This document shows, in pieces, positions 1 through 8,763 of a stretch of 64,000 bases of DNA (positions within the stretch are counted from its first letter, which is position 1; every line of letters starts with the position of its first letter). Where the stretch lies: positions 42,070 to 106,069 of the forward strand of contig JAUNSJ010000011.1 in the NCBI GenBank assembly GCA_030539295.1, given 5' to 3'. This DNA comes from Planctomycetia bacterium. Lineage in GTDB: Bacteria; Planctomycetota; Planctomycetia; Pirellulales; Thermoguttaceae. The position numbers were made by a program, and so were the translations under genes. The notes below the pieces were generated by a model that was given only the letters and a program-made list of their open reading frames with translations, was not told the DNA's origin and searched no databases.

Positions 1-2
1 AA

Positions 3-200
3 TGGCGCTATTTACCCGAAAACGAATCGTTCAGAAGTCGCATTCTTCGCACTGTTCTGGAGCAGAACGGCCCAAGACACCAATGGCTGCCTGCCCCGGA
101 GCTGCCCAGTTCCGACGACTGGTTCGAGAATATTTGGCGTGACTATCGAACAGAAAAAATATTTATTGTGCCGGAAAAGTCCAACCACTGCGATCGGTAA
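3..200 (+). CDS. C-terminal end of an unknown protein (cut by window edge)
   Basis: An open frame enters from the left edge and ends with TAA at 198-200. The translated tail is a coherent mixed charged sequence (for example ELPSSDDWFENIWRDYR), which looks like real protein rather than noise. No family is recognisable from about 65 residues. It converges with the acyltransferase-like gene on the opposite strand and the two 3' ends overlap by about 38 bases. The other plus-strand frames at the edge look less protein-like, but another frame is also open, so this is a tentative call. Confidence 0.4.
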   Translation, partial: WRYLPENESFRSRILRTVLEQNGPRHQWLPAPELPSSDDWFENIWRDYRTEKIFIVPEKSNHCDR

Positions 201-1452
201 CCGTTACTGTGAGCTCTCTCAAATGGGTTATTAAACCAATGCAAACATCAGTATGAACCCGAAGGGGCGGGCCGCCATAGAACCGCACCAGTCGGCAGTC
301 AACGGTCTCTATGGTTCCGACGTTCCGATAACGCTCCTGGGAAAAAACTTTGGAATAAACACCCACATTCGAAACAACACACGTTGCGTGGCAAAACAGT
401 CGTGAGGTCAACAGTCGCAGTGCACCCGGAATCGGCCGAAAAAGACAGATTCCTTTCGTGAACAGCATGGCTGTTTGACGCTCCTTGGAGTAGTTTATCG
501 CTTTCTGAATTTGCTGTGCCAGTTCTTTCTCGCCCGTCTGAAAACCTATCGGCCGGTCGATAAAGACGTAACCGAGCAGATTGGTCGAGGGAAAACGATC
601 GTGATACTCATTGCGAAAATTCACCGGAATCAAGATACGAATCGTTCCACGCCGTTTCTTCCTGACCTTGAGAAAATATTCATTTATCTTGTAAAACGTG
701 TCACACAAAACCATGGTGTTCGGACTCACCTCATAACGTCGACCTCGTTCCTTCAGAGCCTCTGTCGCCTCGACGTTACAAATGTGCCACTGCTGACGCG
801 GAAACTCACACGCTATGGGAAGACGTAACGGCGTCGGACGCGAAAACAACCAGTGGGCAACAGCACGCAAAAAGGAGAAAAGCCCTGTAAAAAACGGGAC
901 CGGCGGCAGTGGCGGCAGATGAAGATTCTCACGCTCTTGGACTAGCTCTGGCTCGGGAAAATCTTTCGCGTCCGGCTCCCGTCCCTCACGCAATGCCTCG
1001 TAAATGGAAAAAAGAGAACCTAAAAATCGACCCATCGATACGCCGTCACCACACGTATGGTGCATGGCAAAAATTAAGCGAAACGATTCAGGGCCTTCCT
1101 GAATTATTAGTTTATAGCCAGGCTCGCGACTTATATCCAGTTTACACAAAGGACAACTGCCTTCACGGTCATCGTCCGCTCCCACAGAGCTGCCCTTTTC
1201 CCACTGAATCATGAGCGGAGGCGCGTCTATCTCCTGCCAATAGAACCTGCGCCACCGCCGTACGATGGTCCGGTTCAACAGGGGTTCTTTGGCAACTAAC
1301 AGACGCAACGCCTCTTCAAAGACTGCATGATTTACGTGACCTTCAAAATCCCCGTATATCTGTCCCGTCATGGGGTATTCCGGTTTCTCGTCACGCGCCA
1401 TGTATTCTTCAAACGGTGATAATGGTATTGCCTTGCGTTCCTGTTTCGTCAT
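163..1452 (-). CDS. Condensation-domain-like acyltransferase
   Basis: The protein carries HHTCGDG, a match to the HHxxxDG catalytic motif of the CoA-dependent acyltransferase/NRPS condensation fold (second His as general base), followed much later by IPVNFRN, similar to the conserved PVNLR-type segment of that fold. It is a single free-standing domain of about 430 residues, as in alcohol acetyltransferase or wax-ester/PapA-like members. The substrate cannot be told from sequence. The ATG at 1452 is preferred because the conserved part begins soon after (IPLSPFEEYM). The frame is open back to a GTG at 1545, but the extra 31 residues look unconserved. A perfect AGGAGG lies further upstream in front of a three-codon ORF (see findings). 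No carrier protein or NRPS module is adjacent. Confidence 0.7.
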   Translation of the reverse strand: MTKQERKAIPLSPFEEYMARDEKPEYPMTGQIYGDFEGHVNHAVFEEALRLLVAKEPLLNRTIVRRWRRFYWQEIDAPPLMIQWEKGSSVGADDDREGSCPLCKLDISREPGYKLIIQEGPESFRLIFAMHHTCGDGVSMGRFLGSLFSIYEALREGREPDAKDFPEPELVQERENLHLPPLPPVPFFTGLFSFLRAVAHWLFSRPTPLRLPIACEFPRQQWHICNVEATEALKERGRRYEVSPNTMVLCDTFYKINEYFLKVRKKRRGTIRILIPVNFRNEYHDRFPSTNLLGYVFIDRPIGFQTGEKELAQQIQKAINYSKERQTAMLFTKGICLFRPIPGALRLLTSRLFCHATCVVSNVGVYSKVFSQERYRNVGTIETVDCRLVRFYGGPPLRVHTDVCIGLITHLRELTVTVTDRSGWTFPAQ

Positions 1453-1762
1453 GATGCAGTTCGATTCGTGCTCATTTTTATTCAATATTCCCTCGTCGGC
1501 ATTTCGCACCTTTCTATTCGGTCGATTATGCCAATTCTCCCTCACTCAATCAATAGCCCATTTTACCTCCTGTTGACCACAGAACAAGGGGGTAACTGAA
1601 GCACCCCGCACCACCAGACTTTATTGCCCTATCAGATCATTGCTAAAAAAGTCACACGCGTCAAAATCAGAGTTCATCCTAAAAAAAGGGGGGAAAGCCT
1701 GTTAAGAAGAGTTTGACGGGGTGCGGGCGGACTTTTAAAAAATCCCCCCTCGAAAAAACATC

Positions 1763-2374
1763 TCATTCCACTTCCCAACACGGCGCCGCCTGTAATGCAT
1801 CATGAATAGAGCGACTTTTGTTTAATGATAGTTTCGTGTTATTGATTTCGAGTCGTTCAAGCTTGGGAAAACTGATCAACGAGTTAACACATTGATCTGT
1901 TATGTTAGTATTATTTAATAGGAGTATTCTTAATTCTCGATGGCCTCTCATTTTATCGATTGCTGAATCCGATATGTTGGTATTACTCAAGTTTAAGTAC
2001 TGGAGATTGGGGATTTCTTCGAGTAAAATCATAACGTCGTCCGAGACTTTTGTATCGGAGAGATCAACATACCAACATCGTCCGAGAAAATCCTTTTCGT
2101 TTTTAAAAAACTCCAGAGACAACTCGTTAACGTCTTCTGAATGCACAACAATGCGTCCGGCATTGATTCCATTCAAGCTACCGCCTATTTGAGACATTTC
2201 CTGTCGAAGATATTTTGTTTCTTGAGTCATAAAAAGTTTCTGAAACGGAACTGGAAAAACAGAAAATATTATCATACCTAAAATAATCATCGCAAAAATT
2301 ACACCAGTACTCAATGTGAAGTCATAAAGAACATTCTTGAATAGATGGCTCGTAATATTTCCACGCATTTTCAC
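1763..2374 (-). CDS. Leucine-rich-repeat protein with an N-terminal membrane anchor
   Basis: A 203-residue protein. Residues roughly 18-48 form one hydrophobic segment (STGVIFAMIILGMIIFSVFP), so the rest is probably displayed outside the cytoplasmic membrane. From about residue 100 there are three to four LRR units of the LxxLxLxxTxIxD type (LQYLNLSNTNISD, LRILLLNNTNITD, LERLEINNTKLS). Such short LRR proteins are common in planctomycetes and usually mediate protein contacts; no enzyme motif is visible. A GAGGTAG sequence precedes the ATG. It is more AT-rich than the housekeeping genes downstream. Function unknown. Confidence 0.75.
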   Translation of the reverse strand: MKMRGNITSHLFKNVLYDFTLSTGVIFAMIILGMIIFSVFPVPFQKLFMTQETKYLRQEMSQIGGSLNGINAGRIVVHSEDVNELSLEFFKNEKDFLGRCWYVDLSDTKVSDDVMILLEEIPNLQYLNLSNTNISDSAIDKMRGHRELRILLLNNTNITDQCVNSLISFPKLERLEINNTKLSLNKSRSIHDALQAAPCWEVE

Positions 2375-2686
2375 TACCTCAAAAAATCGAACTGGTAAAC
2401 AGAGCCAGTCTATTGGACCGATTCAATGTAAGAGCGAGATGGGTTCTTGTCCAATTTTCAACCGGGTCGCCACTGCGATTGATTATTGAGCAAAACCAGC
2501 ACGAAATCGAAAAAGTGTTCTGACCATTCCTGGGTAAGCCGAGCATTGTGTTTCTAAAGCACGAGGCATTCAAACAGACGATAGATTAACCCCAATTGAC
2601 GATATTCCGCCGTCGTAAGGTCGGTCGAGGAGTCGACTTACGACGGCTCATCGCAAGTGGTGCTCCCCGATGCACGAGAAATCAAG
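2375..2686. other. Intergenic spacer with an 11-bp hairpin
   Basis: No credible gene. A strong inverted repeat lies at 2609-2619 and 2637-2647 (GCCGTCGTAAG / CTTACGACGGC, loop about 17 bases). It lies downstream of the tRNA on the strand the tRNA is read from, so it may act in tRNA transcript termination or 3' processing, although no T run follows it. A 64-codon minus-strand frame at 2379-2573 has no features of a gene. Confidence 0.5.
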
Positions 2687-2760
2687 TAGGCCGGCACGGA
2701 CTTGAACCGCAGACCCAGGGATTATGAGTCCCTTGCTCTAACCAACTGAGCTACCGGCCC
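2687..2760 (-). tRNA. tRNA-Met (anticodon CAT)
   Basis: Read on the minus strand, this folds as a complete cloverleaf: acceptor stem GGGCCGG / CCGGCCT (one G-T pair), D arm GCTC..GAGC, anticodon arm AGGGA-CTCATAA-TCCCT with anticodon CAT, T arm with loop TTCAAGT, and discriminator A. CCA is not encoded. The body resembles elongator tRNA-Met. A lysidine-modified tRNA-Ile2 also has a CAT anticodon and cannot be fully excluded. It is not an initiator by the usual 1-72 mismatch criterion, since G1-T72 can pair. Confidence 0.9.
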
Positions 2761-2932
2761 AGAAAGAGATACGCCTCGGCAGACGGCAACCCGGCAGGCT
2801 AGCCGTCGGACTGCAGCGACACCTCAAACTGACTTCTATTCTACCCGCTCTTTCGCTCTTGACAAGTGGTTCCCCCGGTTTTTTTAAACGGACTCCTGTT
2901 ATGTCTGCGTAAAAAGTCAGTGCCTGTCGTTA

Positions 2933-2960
2933 TTGTCAAAAGAGCCAATTATATTATAAT
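2933..2960 (+). promoter_or_regulatory. Sigma70-like promoter for purB
   Basis: TTGTCA at 2933-2938 and a perfect TATAAT at 2955-2960, with a 16-base spacer, 80 bases upstream of the purB ATG. Confidence 0.65.
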
Positions 2961-3041
2961 GGTAGGAAATGAGGGGTCGTCGTACGCGATTCCACAACGC
3001 GATCCAGAACGCATTCGAGAGATTCAGGAGAAAAGAGCGAG

Positions 3042-4472
3042 ATGACCGACTATAATAACTACAGTAATCCTTTAATTGAGCGATATTCATCCCGGGAGAT
3101 GTGTCAGCTCTGGGGGCCGCAAAAAAAATTCAGTACGTGGCGTCGACTTTGGGTCGCACTGGCAGAGTCGGAGCACGAGTTAGGACTGCCGGTCTCTCGC
3201 GAGCAGATTGAGGAACTCAAAGCACACACCGACGACATTGACTTTGAACGGGCAGCTCAATACGAAAAGGACCTGCGGCACGACGTCATGGCTCATGTCC
3301 ATACCTATGGCGACGTCTGTCCCCTGGCACGGCCGGTCATCCATCTCGGAGCCACGAGCTGTTTCGTTACGGATAATACCGACGCGATCCTTTTGCGGGA
3401 CGCCATGAAACTCATTCGCAAACGACTCGTTACGGTTATTGACCGACTTGCCCGATTCGCCGACGAGTATAAGGATATGCCTTGTTTGGCCTTTACGCAT
3501 TTGCAGTCGGCACAACCGACTACGGTCGGGAAACGTGCCTGTCTCTGGAACTATGATCTGGTTATGGACCTGGACGATTTGGAGCATCGAATTGCGACGA
3601 TAAAAACACTGGGCAATAAGGGGACGACTGGAACCCAGGCAAGTTTTCTTAAACTGTTCGACGGGGACCATGCCAAGGTGCGTCAGTTGGAGGCCCTGCT
3701 GTGCCGGAAGATTGGTTTCGACGCCGCCTTTACCGTGACGGGGCAGACGTATCCGCGTAAGCTGGACGCGCAGGTTCTGGACGTACTGGCCGGAATCGCC
3801 GCAAGTGCGCACAAATTCGCGACCGACTTGCGTATTCTCGCGCATCGCAAGGAGATGGAAGAGCCGTTCGAGAAGCATCAGATTGGTTCCTCGGCTATGG
3901 CGTATAAGCGGAATCCGATGAGGAGTGAGCGGATCTGTTCGCTGGCCCGATTTGTCTTGAGTCTTCAATCGTCGCCGGCCATGACCCTGTCGACGCAATG
4001 GTTTGAGCGAACGCTGGACGACAGTGCGAATCGTCGGCTGGTCCTTCCCCAGGCATTTCTCGCGCTCGACGCATTGCTCATTATTTTTCAAAATATCGTC
4101 GAAGGACTCGTAGTTTATCCGAAAGTCATTGAAAAGAATCTGGCGGCTGAACTTCCGTTTATGGCCACCGAGAATATTCTCATGGCGGCCGTCGAGAAGG
4201 GCGGTGACCGACAGGACCTGCACGAGCGTATTCGGGTCGCGTCTCAAGCGGCAGCCGCTGTTGTCAAGCAGGAGGGCGGGAATAACGACCTGATCGACCG
4301 CCTTAAGCAGGACGCGGCGTTTGCCGACGTCGATATTGATTCCGAACTGAATCCGGTCCGGTTCGTTGGCCGTGCCCCGCAGCAGGTAACGGAATTTATC
4401 GAGAAGGAAATAGAACCGATACGCGAGAAATATGCCGACTCCTTTACCGAAGAGGCCGAACTCCGCGTTTAA
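3042..4472 (+). CDS. purB: Adenylosuccinate lyase
   Basis: Catalyses two fumarate-releasing steps in purine synthesis: SAICAR to AICAR, and adenylosuccinate to AMP. The 476-residue length and motifs match the fumarase/aspartase superfamily: [12 protein letters not shown] near the N-terminal active-site region, [14 protein letters not shown] carrying the second catalytic region, and the mobile signature loop [16 protein letters not shown] with the catalytic Ser. The loop and surrounding sequence resemble the animal ADSL subtype more than the short E. coli type, but with Ala where the usual signature has Pro (SSAMPYKRNP). ATG with AGGAG upstream. Its own promoter lies at 2933-2960. The M16 protease gene follows after 54 bases and may be co-transcribed. 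Confidence 0.96.
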   Translation: MTDYNNYSNPLIERYSSREMCQLWGPQKKFSTWRRLWVALAESEHELGLPVSREQIEELKAHTDDIDFERAAQYEKDLRHDVMAHVHTYGDVCPLARPVIHLGATSCFVTDNTDAILLRDAMKLIRKRLVTVIDRLARFADEYKDMPCLAFTHLQSAQPTTVGKRACLWNYDLVMDLDDLEHRIATIKTLGNKGTTGTQASFLKLFDGDHAKVRQLEALLCRKIGFDAAFTVTGQTYPRKLDAQVLDVLAGIAASAHKFATDLRILAHRKEMEEPFEKHQIGSSAMAYKRNPMRSERICSLARFVLSLQSSPAMTLSTQWFERTLDDSANRRLVLPQAFLALDALLIIFQNIVEGLVVYPKVIEKNLAAELPFMATENILMAAVEKGGDRQDLHERIRVASQAAAAVVKQEGGNNDLIDRLKQDAAFADVDIDSELNPVRFVGRAPQQVTEFIEKEIEPIREKYADSFTEEAELRV

Positions 4473-4526
4473 ATATTTCACTTTTATGAATTTTCACTTT
4501 TATGAAAATTGGAGAAAGAAAACACA

Positions 4527-7187
4527 ATGAAACTGTTTTTTTGTATTGCGATTTGTGCAACTTTACTCGCGTGCCTGGTTCGTAATAACGGGGCCGCCGG
4601 TCAGGAAAGCGGCCCGGCATCGGACGAACTGACCGTTATACGACAGGTAGCGTGCGCGAAATCGACAACGCTCTATGAACTGTCGAACGGTCTGACGCTG
4701 TTTGTCCGCACGAAGCCCGGCTCGCCAACGGCCACGGTACGCGTACTCGTTCGCAATACAGGCAGTATGAATGAAGGTGAATTTCTCGGCAGCGGCATTA
4801 GCCATCTGGCAGAGCATCTGATCGCAACCGGCGGCACGAGCAAGCGAACCAAAGAGGAAACGAAGGACCTCATTAATCGCATGGGCGGTGCCATGAACGC
4901 CATGACCTCGAAGGAATTCACGGAATATTATATTGACTGTTCCGCCGAGTCCGTTTCGACGGCCATGTCCATTCTGGCCGATCAAATGCAAAATATTGTC
5001 ATTGACCCAAAGGATTTTCTCTCGGAATCGCTCGTTGTGCGTCAGGAAGCGAAAGACGGACAAAACAATCGCGGGCGTGCGGCCAGTCAGCTCCTCATGT
5101 CGACGCTGTATCGGGAGCATCCGTATCGTCATCCGGTCATTGGCTATTCCGATTTACTCGTTAAGCTGACACTCGATGATGTTATGAAATTTTACAAGGC
5201 ACGCTACACGCCGAACAATCAGATCTGGATTGTCGCCGGAGACGTGGAGCCTGCTCGAATTCTGTCGGAAGTGAAAGAGCTTTATCGCGGAGTCCCGCGC
5301 GGGCCGGAGCAGATTCCGGTTACCGTGCGTGAGAGCGAACAGATGTCGCCGCGTCAGGCCGTGCGGGAAATGGACGGCGCTACGATTGCCGCTTATTTTG
5401 CCTGGCCGACCGTACGCTTGTCTGACCCGGACACCTACCCGCTTGACGTCCTGGCGAATATACTTGCCGGTGGGGAGAGCAGTCGCTTCGTCGTCAAATA
5501 TCAGCGGGACGCGCAAGTCGTGCTCGGAATTAACGCGGTCAATATGACTCCGGAAGCCGTGCCAGGCAGCTTTATCGTTCAGGCCGACCTCATGCCAGGC
5601 GATCTTGCGGCGTTCCAAACCTCTTTACTCGACGATATTGCACAACTTGCAACGTTGCCGGTGGGTCAGGACGAGCTGCTTCGTGCGAAGAAGCAGATGG
5701 AAACGGCGTTCATTTTCAGTCAGCAGCAGATCCAGACCGCCGCCGACAGTGTGATTCACAACTACATGCTCACCGGCGACCCGGACTATGAAGAGACCTA
5801 TCTGGCGGGCATACGTCGCGTCGGCGCTGAAGATATTCGCCGGGTCGCTAAAAAATATTTCGCACCGGAACGACTTTCAAAAATCATGATCGTTCCGCCT
5901 GGTACAACCCTCGACGCGGCCGCGGATCAGACGGGAATCGTCGAAGAAGAAATCCAGGCCATTCGCTTTCCGAGCCGGAATATTCGCGTACTGCTCAAAC
6001 GAAATACACGCGATCCGATCGTCAATATTCAAGTTTTTGCACTGGGCAGCTCGCTTCTGGATTCCGACGCCAATGCCGGCCGAAGCGCTCTGCTGGCCGA
6101 ACTGCTCGATAAGGGGAGTGCTCATTATACTCGCGATGAACTGGCCCGCTATTTCGATTCCATTGGCAGCGCCCTGACCGTGCGGGCAGGACGTAATACG
6201 ATTTACGCCAATGCGACAGTGCTCAAAGACGACTGTGCCAAGACCTTAAACGTCCTGTTCGACGCTCTGCTTACCCCGACGCTTTCGCAGGAGGAATTCG
6301 ACAAGGCCAAAACTCTTCTGCTCAAGCGGGTCGAGCAGCGCAAAGACAATCCGATCCAGGAGCTGCTCGAAGCCTTTTCCGATTCGCTGCCCACGGCCAC
6401 TCCGTATCATCTGCAGCTCGGCGGCACTGCGGAATCGCTCACGAACCTGACGCTGGATGAACTCCGCACCTATCACGGTCAGATCTTTACGCCGGCCAAT
6501 CTGATCGTTACCGTTTTCGGTGATATCGACCCGAATCAGGTGGCTCAACAGATCAATAACGCGCTATCACAGCTTCCGGATGGAGCCGCGGCCCCGGAAA
6601 TTTCGTTCGACCGTACGAATGAACTCATTGAGCCGATTCGCGAACATCGCGTAACAAATAAAGAAACGGCCATGGGAATTATAGCGTGGCCTACGGTGAG
6701 CAGTCGGGACGAGAAAATCTATTCCGCCTTAACCGTACTTCAGGCCATACTCGGCGGCTACGGCTATCCGGGCGGCCGGCTGTTCGATGAGCTTCGCAGT
6801 CAAGGGCTGGTCTATCGGGTTCAGGTTGACCAGATGTCAGGCCCGGTACCAGGATATCTTTACGTTCTGTTCGAGACGCAGCCGGAGCAGCTCCAGACGG
6901 TCGTGGCCGAGGTCCTGCGAATTGTGGCAACGGTCGCCAATGGCGATATAAGCGAGGATGAATTTCAGAAGGCAAAAGATCGCATTATCGCGTTCCATGC
7001 CATGGAGAAGCAGACAGCGGAAGAACAGGCACGTCAGGCGGCGCTGGACGACCTTTATGGTCTTGGCTTTGCCTATGACCAGGGGTTCAACGAGCGTATT
7101 CAGGCCGTAACTCTGGAAGAGGTCATAGCTGCCGCGCGACAGTATTTAACTGAAAATATTATCGTTACGACGGGACCGGAAAATTAA
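4527..7187 (+). CDS. Exported M16 (insulinase/pitrilysin) zinc protease, two-domain
   Basis: Begins with a signal peptide (MKLFFCIAICATLLACLV), so it acts outside the cytoplasm. LAEH within SHLAEHLIATGG is the inverted zinc motif HxxEH of M16 peptidases. A distal conserved Glu region follows (VVRQEAKDG). The 886-residue protein holds two copies of the M16 half-barrel: an active N-terminal half and a C-terminal half (from about residue 460) that lacks HxxEH, the usual layout of fused alpha/beta processing-peptidase-like enzymes. Role: probably degradation of peptides or misfolded exported proteins. The ATG at 4527 follows a GGAGAAAG ribosome-binding site; an upstream TTG would remove the signal peptide from the N-terminus. 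A hairpin follows the gene. Confidence 0.93.
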   Translation: MKLFFCIAICATLLACLVRNNGAAGQESGPASDELTVIRQVACAKSTTLYELSNGLTLFVRTKPGSPTATVRVLVRNTGSMNEGEFLGSGISHLAEHLIATGGTSKRTKEETKDLINRMGGAMNAMTSKEFTEYYIDCSAESVSTAMSILADQMQNIVIDPKDFLSESLVVRQEAKDGQNNRGRAASQLLMSTLYREHPYRHPVIGYSDLLVKLTLDDVMKFYKARYTPNNQIWIVAGDVEPARILSEVKELYRGVPRGPEQIPVTVRESEQMSPRQAVREMDGATIAAYFAWPTVRLSDPDTYPLDVLANILAGGESSRFVVKYQRDAQVVLGINAVNMTPEAVPGSFIVQADLMPGDLAAFQTSLLDDIAQLATLPVGQDELLRAKKQMETAFIFSQQQIQTAADSVIHNYMLTGDPDYEETYLAGIRRVGAEDIRRVAKKYFAPERLSKIMIVPPGTTLDAAADQTGIVEEEIQAIRFPSRNIRVLLKRNTRDPIVNIQVFALGSSLLDSDANAGRSALLAELLDKGSAHYTRDELARYFDSIGSALTVRAGRNTIYANATVLKDDCAKTLNVLFDALLTPTLSQEEFDKAKTLLLKRVEQRKDNPIQELLEAFSDSLPTATPYHLQLGGTAESLTNLTLDELRTYHGQIFTPANLIVTVFGDIDPNQVAQQINNALSQLPDGAAAPEISFDRTNELIEPIREHRVTNKETAMGIIAWPTVSSRDEKIYSALTVLQAILGGYGYPGGRLFDELRSQGLVYRVQVDQMSGPVPGYLYVLFETQPEQLQTVVAEVLRIVATVANGDISEDEFQKAKDRIIAFHAMEKQTAEEQARQAALDDLYGLGFAYDQGFNERIQAVTLEEVIAAARQYLTENIIVTTGPEN

Positions 7188-7205
7188 CGACGCTCCCCGG
7201 AACTG

Positions 7206-7247
7206 AAAAAAGCCGGTGATGAACGAAAAGCCCATCACCGGCTGTCG
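7206..7247. terminator. Bidirectional-type hairpin after the M16 gene
   Basis: Inverted repeat AGCCGGTGATG (7211-7221) / CATCACCGGCT (7233-7243), 11 perfect pairs with an 11-base loop, 24 bases past the stop codon. An A6 run lies on the 5' side, which is a T run for minus-strand transcripts, so termination should be best for transcription from the right. Confidence 0.65.
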
Positions 7248-7558
7248 GAAAACTTGCCGGCTAAGGCAAGAGTATGACCCAAAATATACTCTCGCACGCA
7301 ATTGCTGAATTTTGCACGATTACCCCGGAGAGAGGGAACGCGAAAATACTTAGCGCTGCCGACCCAAGTTGACCACGACTGGCCGCCCTCGAAAAATGAG
7401 GTGAAGGGCAGCAAGTCACAAACCATTTCAGTCAACAGGGGAAGCATAAAGATTATCCGCGTTTCCCGCAAGGTCAATTTTTTAAAAAAATCAAAAAAAA
7501 TGACCCGGTTGGAATATTATAAAGTTTAATCCGTCACAACTCGCGGCAGTATCATGAG
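7248..7558. other. Gene-free spacer between convergent genes
   Basis: About 310 bases between the hairpin and the 3' end of the MBL-fold gene. Short frames exist on both strands, but none has a ribosome-binding site or protein-like composition. I see no repeat or RNA gene. Confidence 0.4.
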
Positions 7559-8383
7559 TTACAGTGATACAGAGTCGCCTGCCTGAAGCTCAAAAACCGG
7601 GGCGGTACAGTGTCGTTTTAAGTATTGCATAACAGCTTCCCCGGTGCAGTGCATGAGGTAGATCCGGCGCACCATGAATTCGTTCAGATAATCCGCGGTT
7701 TCGGCCAGTCGCTCGGCAGTCGCATTTTTCAAGTGGAGACCGCCGACGACCGTGTCAATTGCAAAGCCGTGAGTCCGGCAATGGTTCAATGTGTTCAAAA
7801 GTCCCGAATGACAGCAACCGGTGAGCAGGACATTTTCTTTTCCCCGCTGAATGACCAGGGCCAGTTCATCGTTAAAGAGGTCAGGATGAATAGCTTCCGG
7901 TTCCTGGAAGAAGGGTCCGCCACAATCTTCACAGGCTTCATGGGGAATCGGTCCGGTGAGAAACAGGCCCTTATCGACTTGTGTCCAAGTGGAAATGACA
8001 ACCCGCTGCTCCTCGGGCAGCGCGGCCAACGCGGCGCGAGCCTCCTCCGGCAATGAAATATCACGCGGCTTACTCCCGGCGGGGCATGAATAGCGTCGGG
8101 CTTCAACCCCTTGTCCGTGATAGACGGTGGTTTGCGGACGCGCGCGAAGAAATGTGGCCAAGGCGCCCGTATGGTCATAGTGACCGTGACTGAGAATGAG
8201 TCCGTCCCAAATGACTTCGCGGAGACCGGCCGCAATCGCATTCGCCTTGAGCGCGTCGCCTGCACCGGTGTCGTAAAGATACTGCCAAAAGGCCGAACGG
8301 ACCGCTACGGCCAAACCATGCTCTTGAGAATACCCCTGACGAGCCTTGTCGTTCACAATAACGGTAAGCGTTAGTGCATTCAT
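7559..8383 (-). CDS. MBL-fold metallo-hydrolase
   Basis: A 274-residue metallo-beta-lactamase-fold protein. The metal site is visible: SHGHYDHTG (HxHxDH), the third His in TGCCHSGLLNTL, and later conserved HLK and MHCTGE segments. This arrangement, with the CCHSGLLN signature, is typical of the subfamily annotated near methanopterin-type (RFAP synthase-like) and other small-molecule MBL hydrolases, not beta-lactamases. The substrate is unknown and the enzyme is probably cytoplasmic, since no signal peptide is seen. ATG start with AAGGACGAC upstream. A cluster of inverted half-sites at 8454-8482 lies in its promoter region. Confidence 0.85.
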   Translation of the reverse strand: MNALTLTVIVNDKARQGYSQEHGLAVAVRSAFWQYLYDTGAGDALKANAIAAGLREVIWDGLILSHGHYDHTGALATFLRARPQTTVYHGQGVEARRYSCPAGSKPRDISLPEEARAALAALPEEQRVVISTWTQVDKGLFLTGPIPHEACEDCGGPFFQEPEAIHPDLFNDELALVIQRGKENVLLTGCCHSGLLNTLNHCRTHGFAIDTVVGGLHLKNATAERLAETADYLNEFMVRRIYLMHCTGEAVMQYLKRHCTAPVFELQAGDSVSL

Positions 8384-8453
8384 CTGTCGTCCTTTTTCTG
8401 ATTCTCTCTATATTTCTCAAAATTCTCGCTACAAGCCAGGTTACACCATCTGC

Positions 8454-8482
8454 ATACCCGTTTTAACGGTATGAGCATACCC
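8454..8482. promoter_or_regulatory. Possible operator: three inverted CATACC/GGTATG half-sites
   Basis: CATACC at 8454-8459, GGTATG at 8469-8474 and CATACC at 8477-8482 lie about 70-100 bases upstream of the MBL-fold gene. The pair GGTATG-AG-CATACC is a compact inverted repeat. It looks like a binding site for a dimeric regulator; there is no direct evidence. Confidence 0.35.
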
Positions 8483-8665
8483 TTTTTGCGGATACGTCGT
8501 CCACTATTTCTCATGGTACCTTAATTCCCCCAATATGTCAAGCAGGCCCTCCCTTTCAGGATGAGGAGGGCACGACCTGACGCTCGACGCCCAACTTCGT
8601 TCGCTCATTACGCGTCATTTGTCTGTTATCGCAACCCGATTTGGCATGCACCCGGTCCTTTTCGC

Positions 8666-8694
8666 TTGACAAAGGCGTTGTATTCCTGTATGAT
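8666..8694 (+). promoter_or_regulatory. Near-consensus sigma70-type promoter
   Basis: Perfect TTGACA at 8666-8671, 17-base spacer, TATGAT at 8689-8694. It lies 70 bases upstream of the ATG at 8764 and so fixes the start of the following gene; a longer upstream open frame would begin before the promoter. Confidence 0.8.
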
Positions 8695-8763
8695 TATTCT
8701 TTACAGGACAGGCGGGACGCGTCTGTCGGCGGAGAGACGTCCGCGTTTTTCGGTCAAGTTGAA

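Noticed and set aside
1687..1750. AGGGGGGA / TCCCCCCT inverted repeat
   Set aside because: The loop is about 48 bases and both arms are simple G/C runs; not a convincing terminator.
2379..2573. 64-codon minus-strand frame between the LRR gene and the tRNA
   Set aside because: No ribosome-binding site, no family, odd composition; most likely chance.
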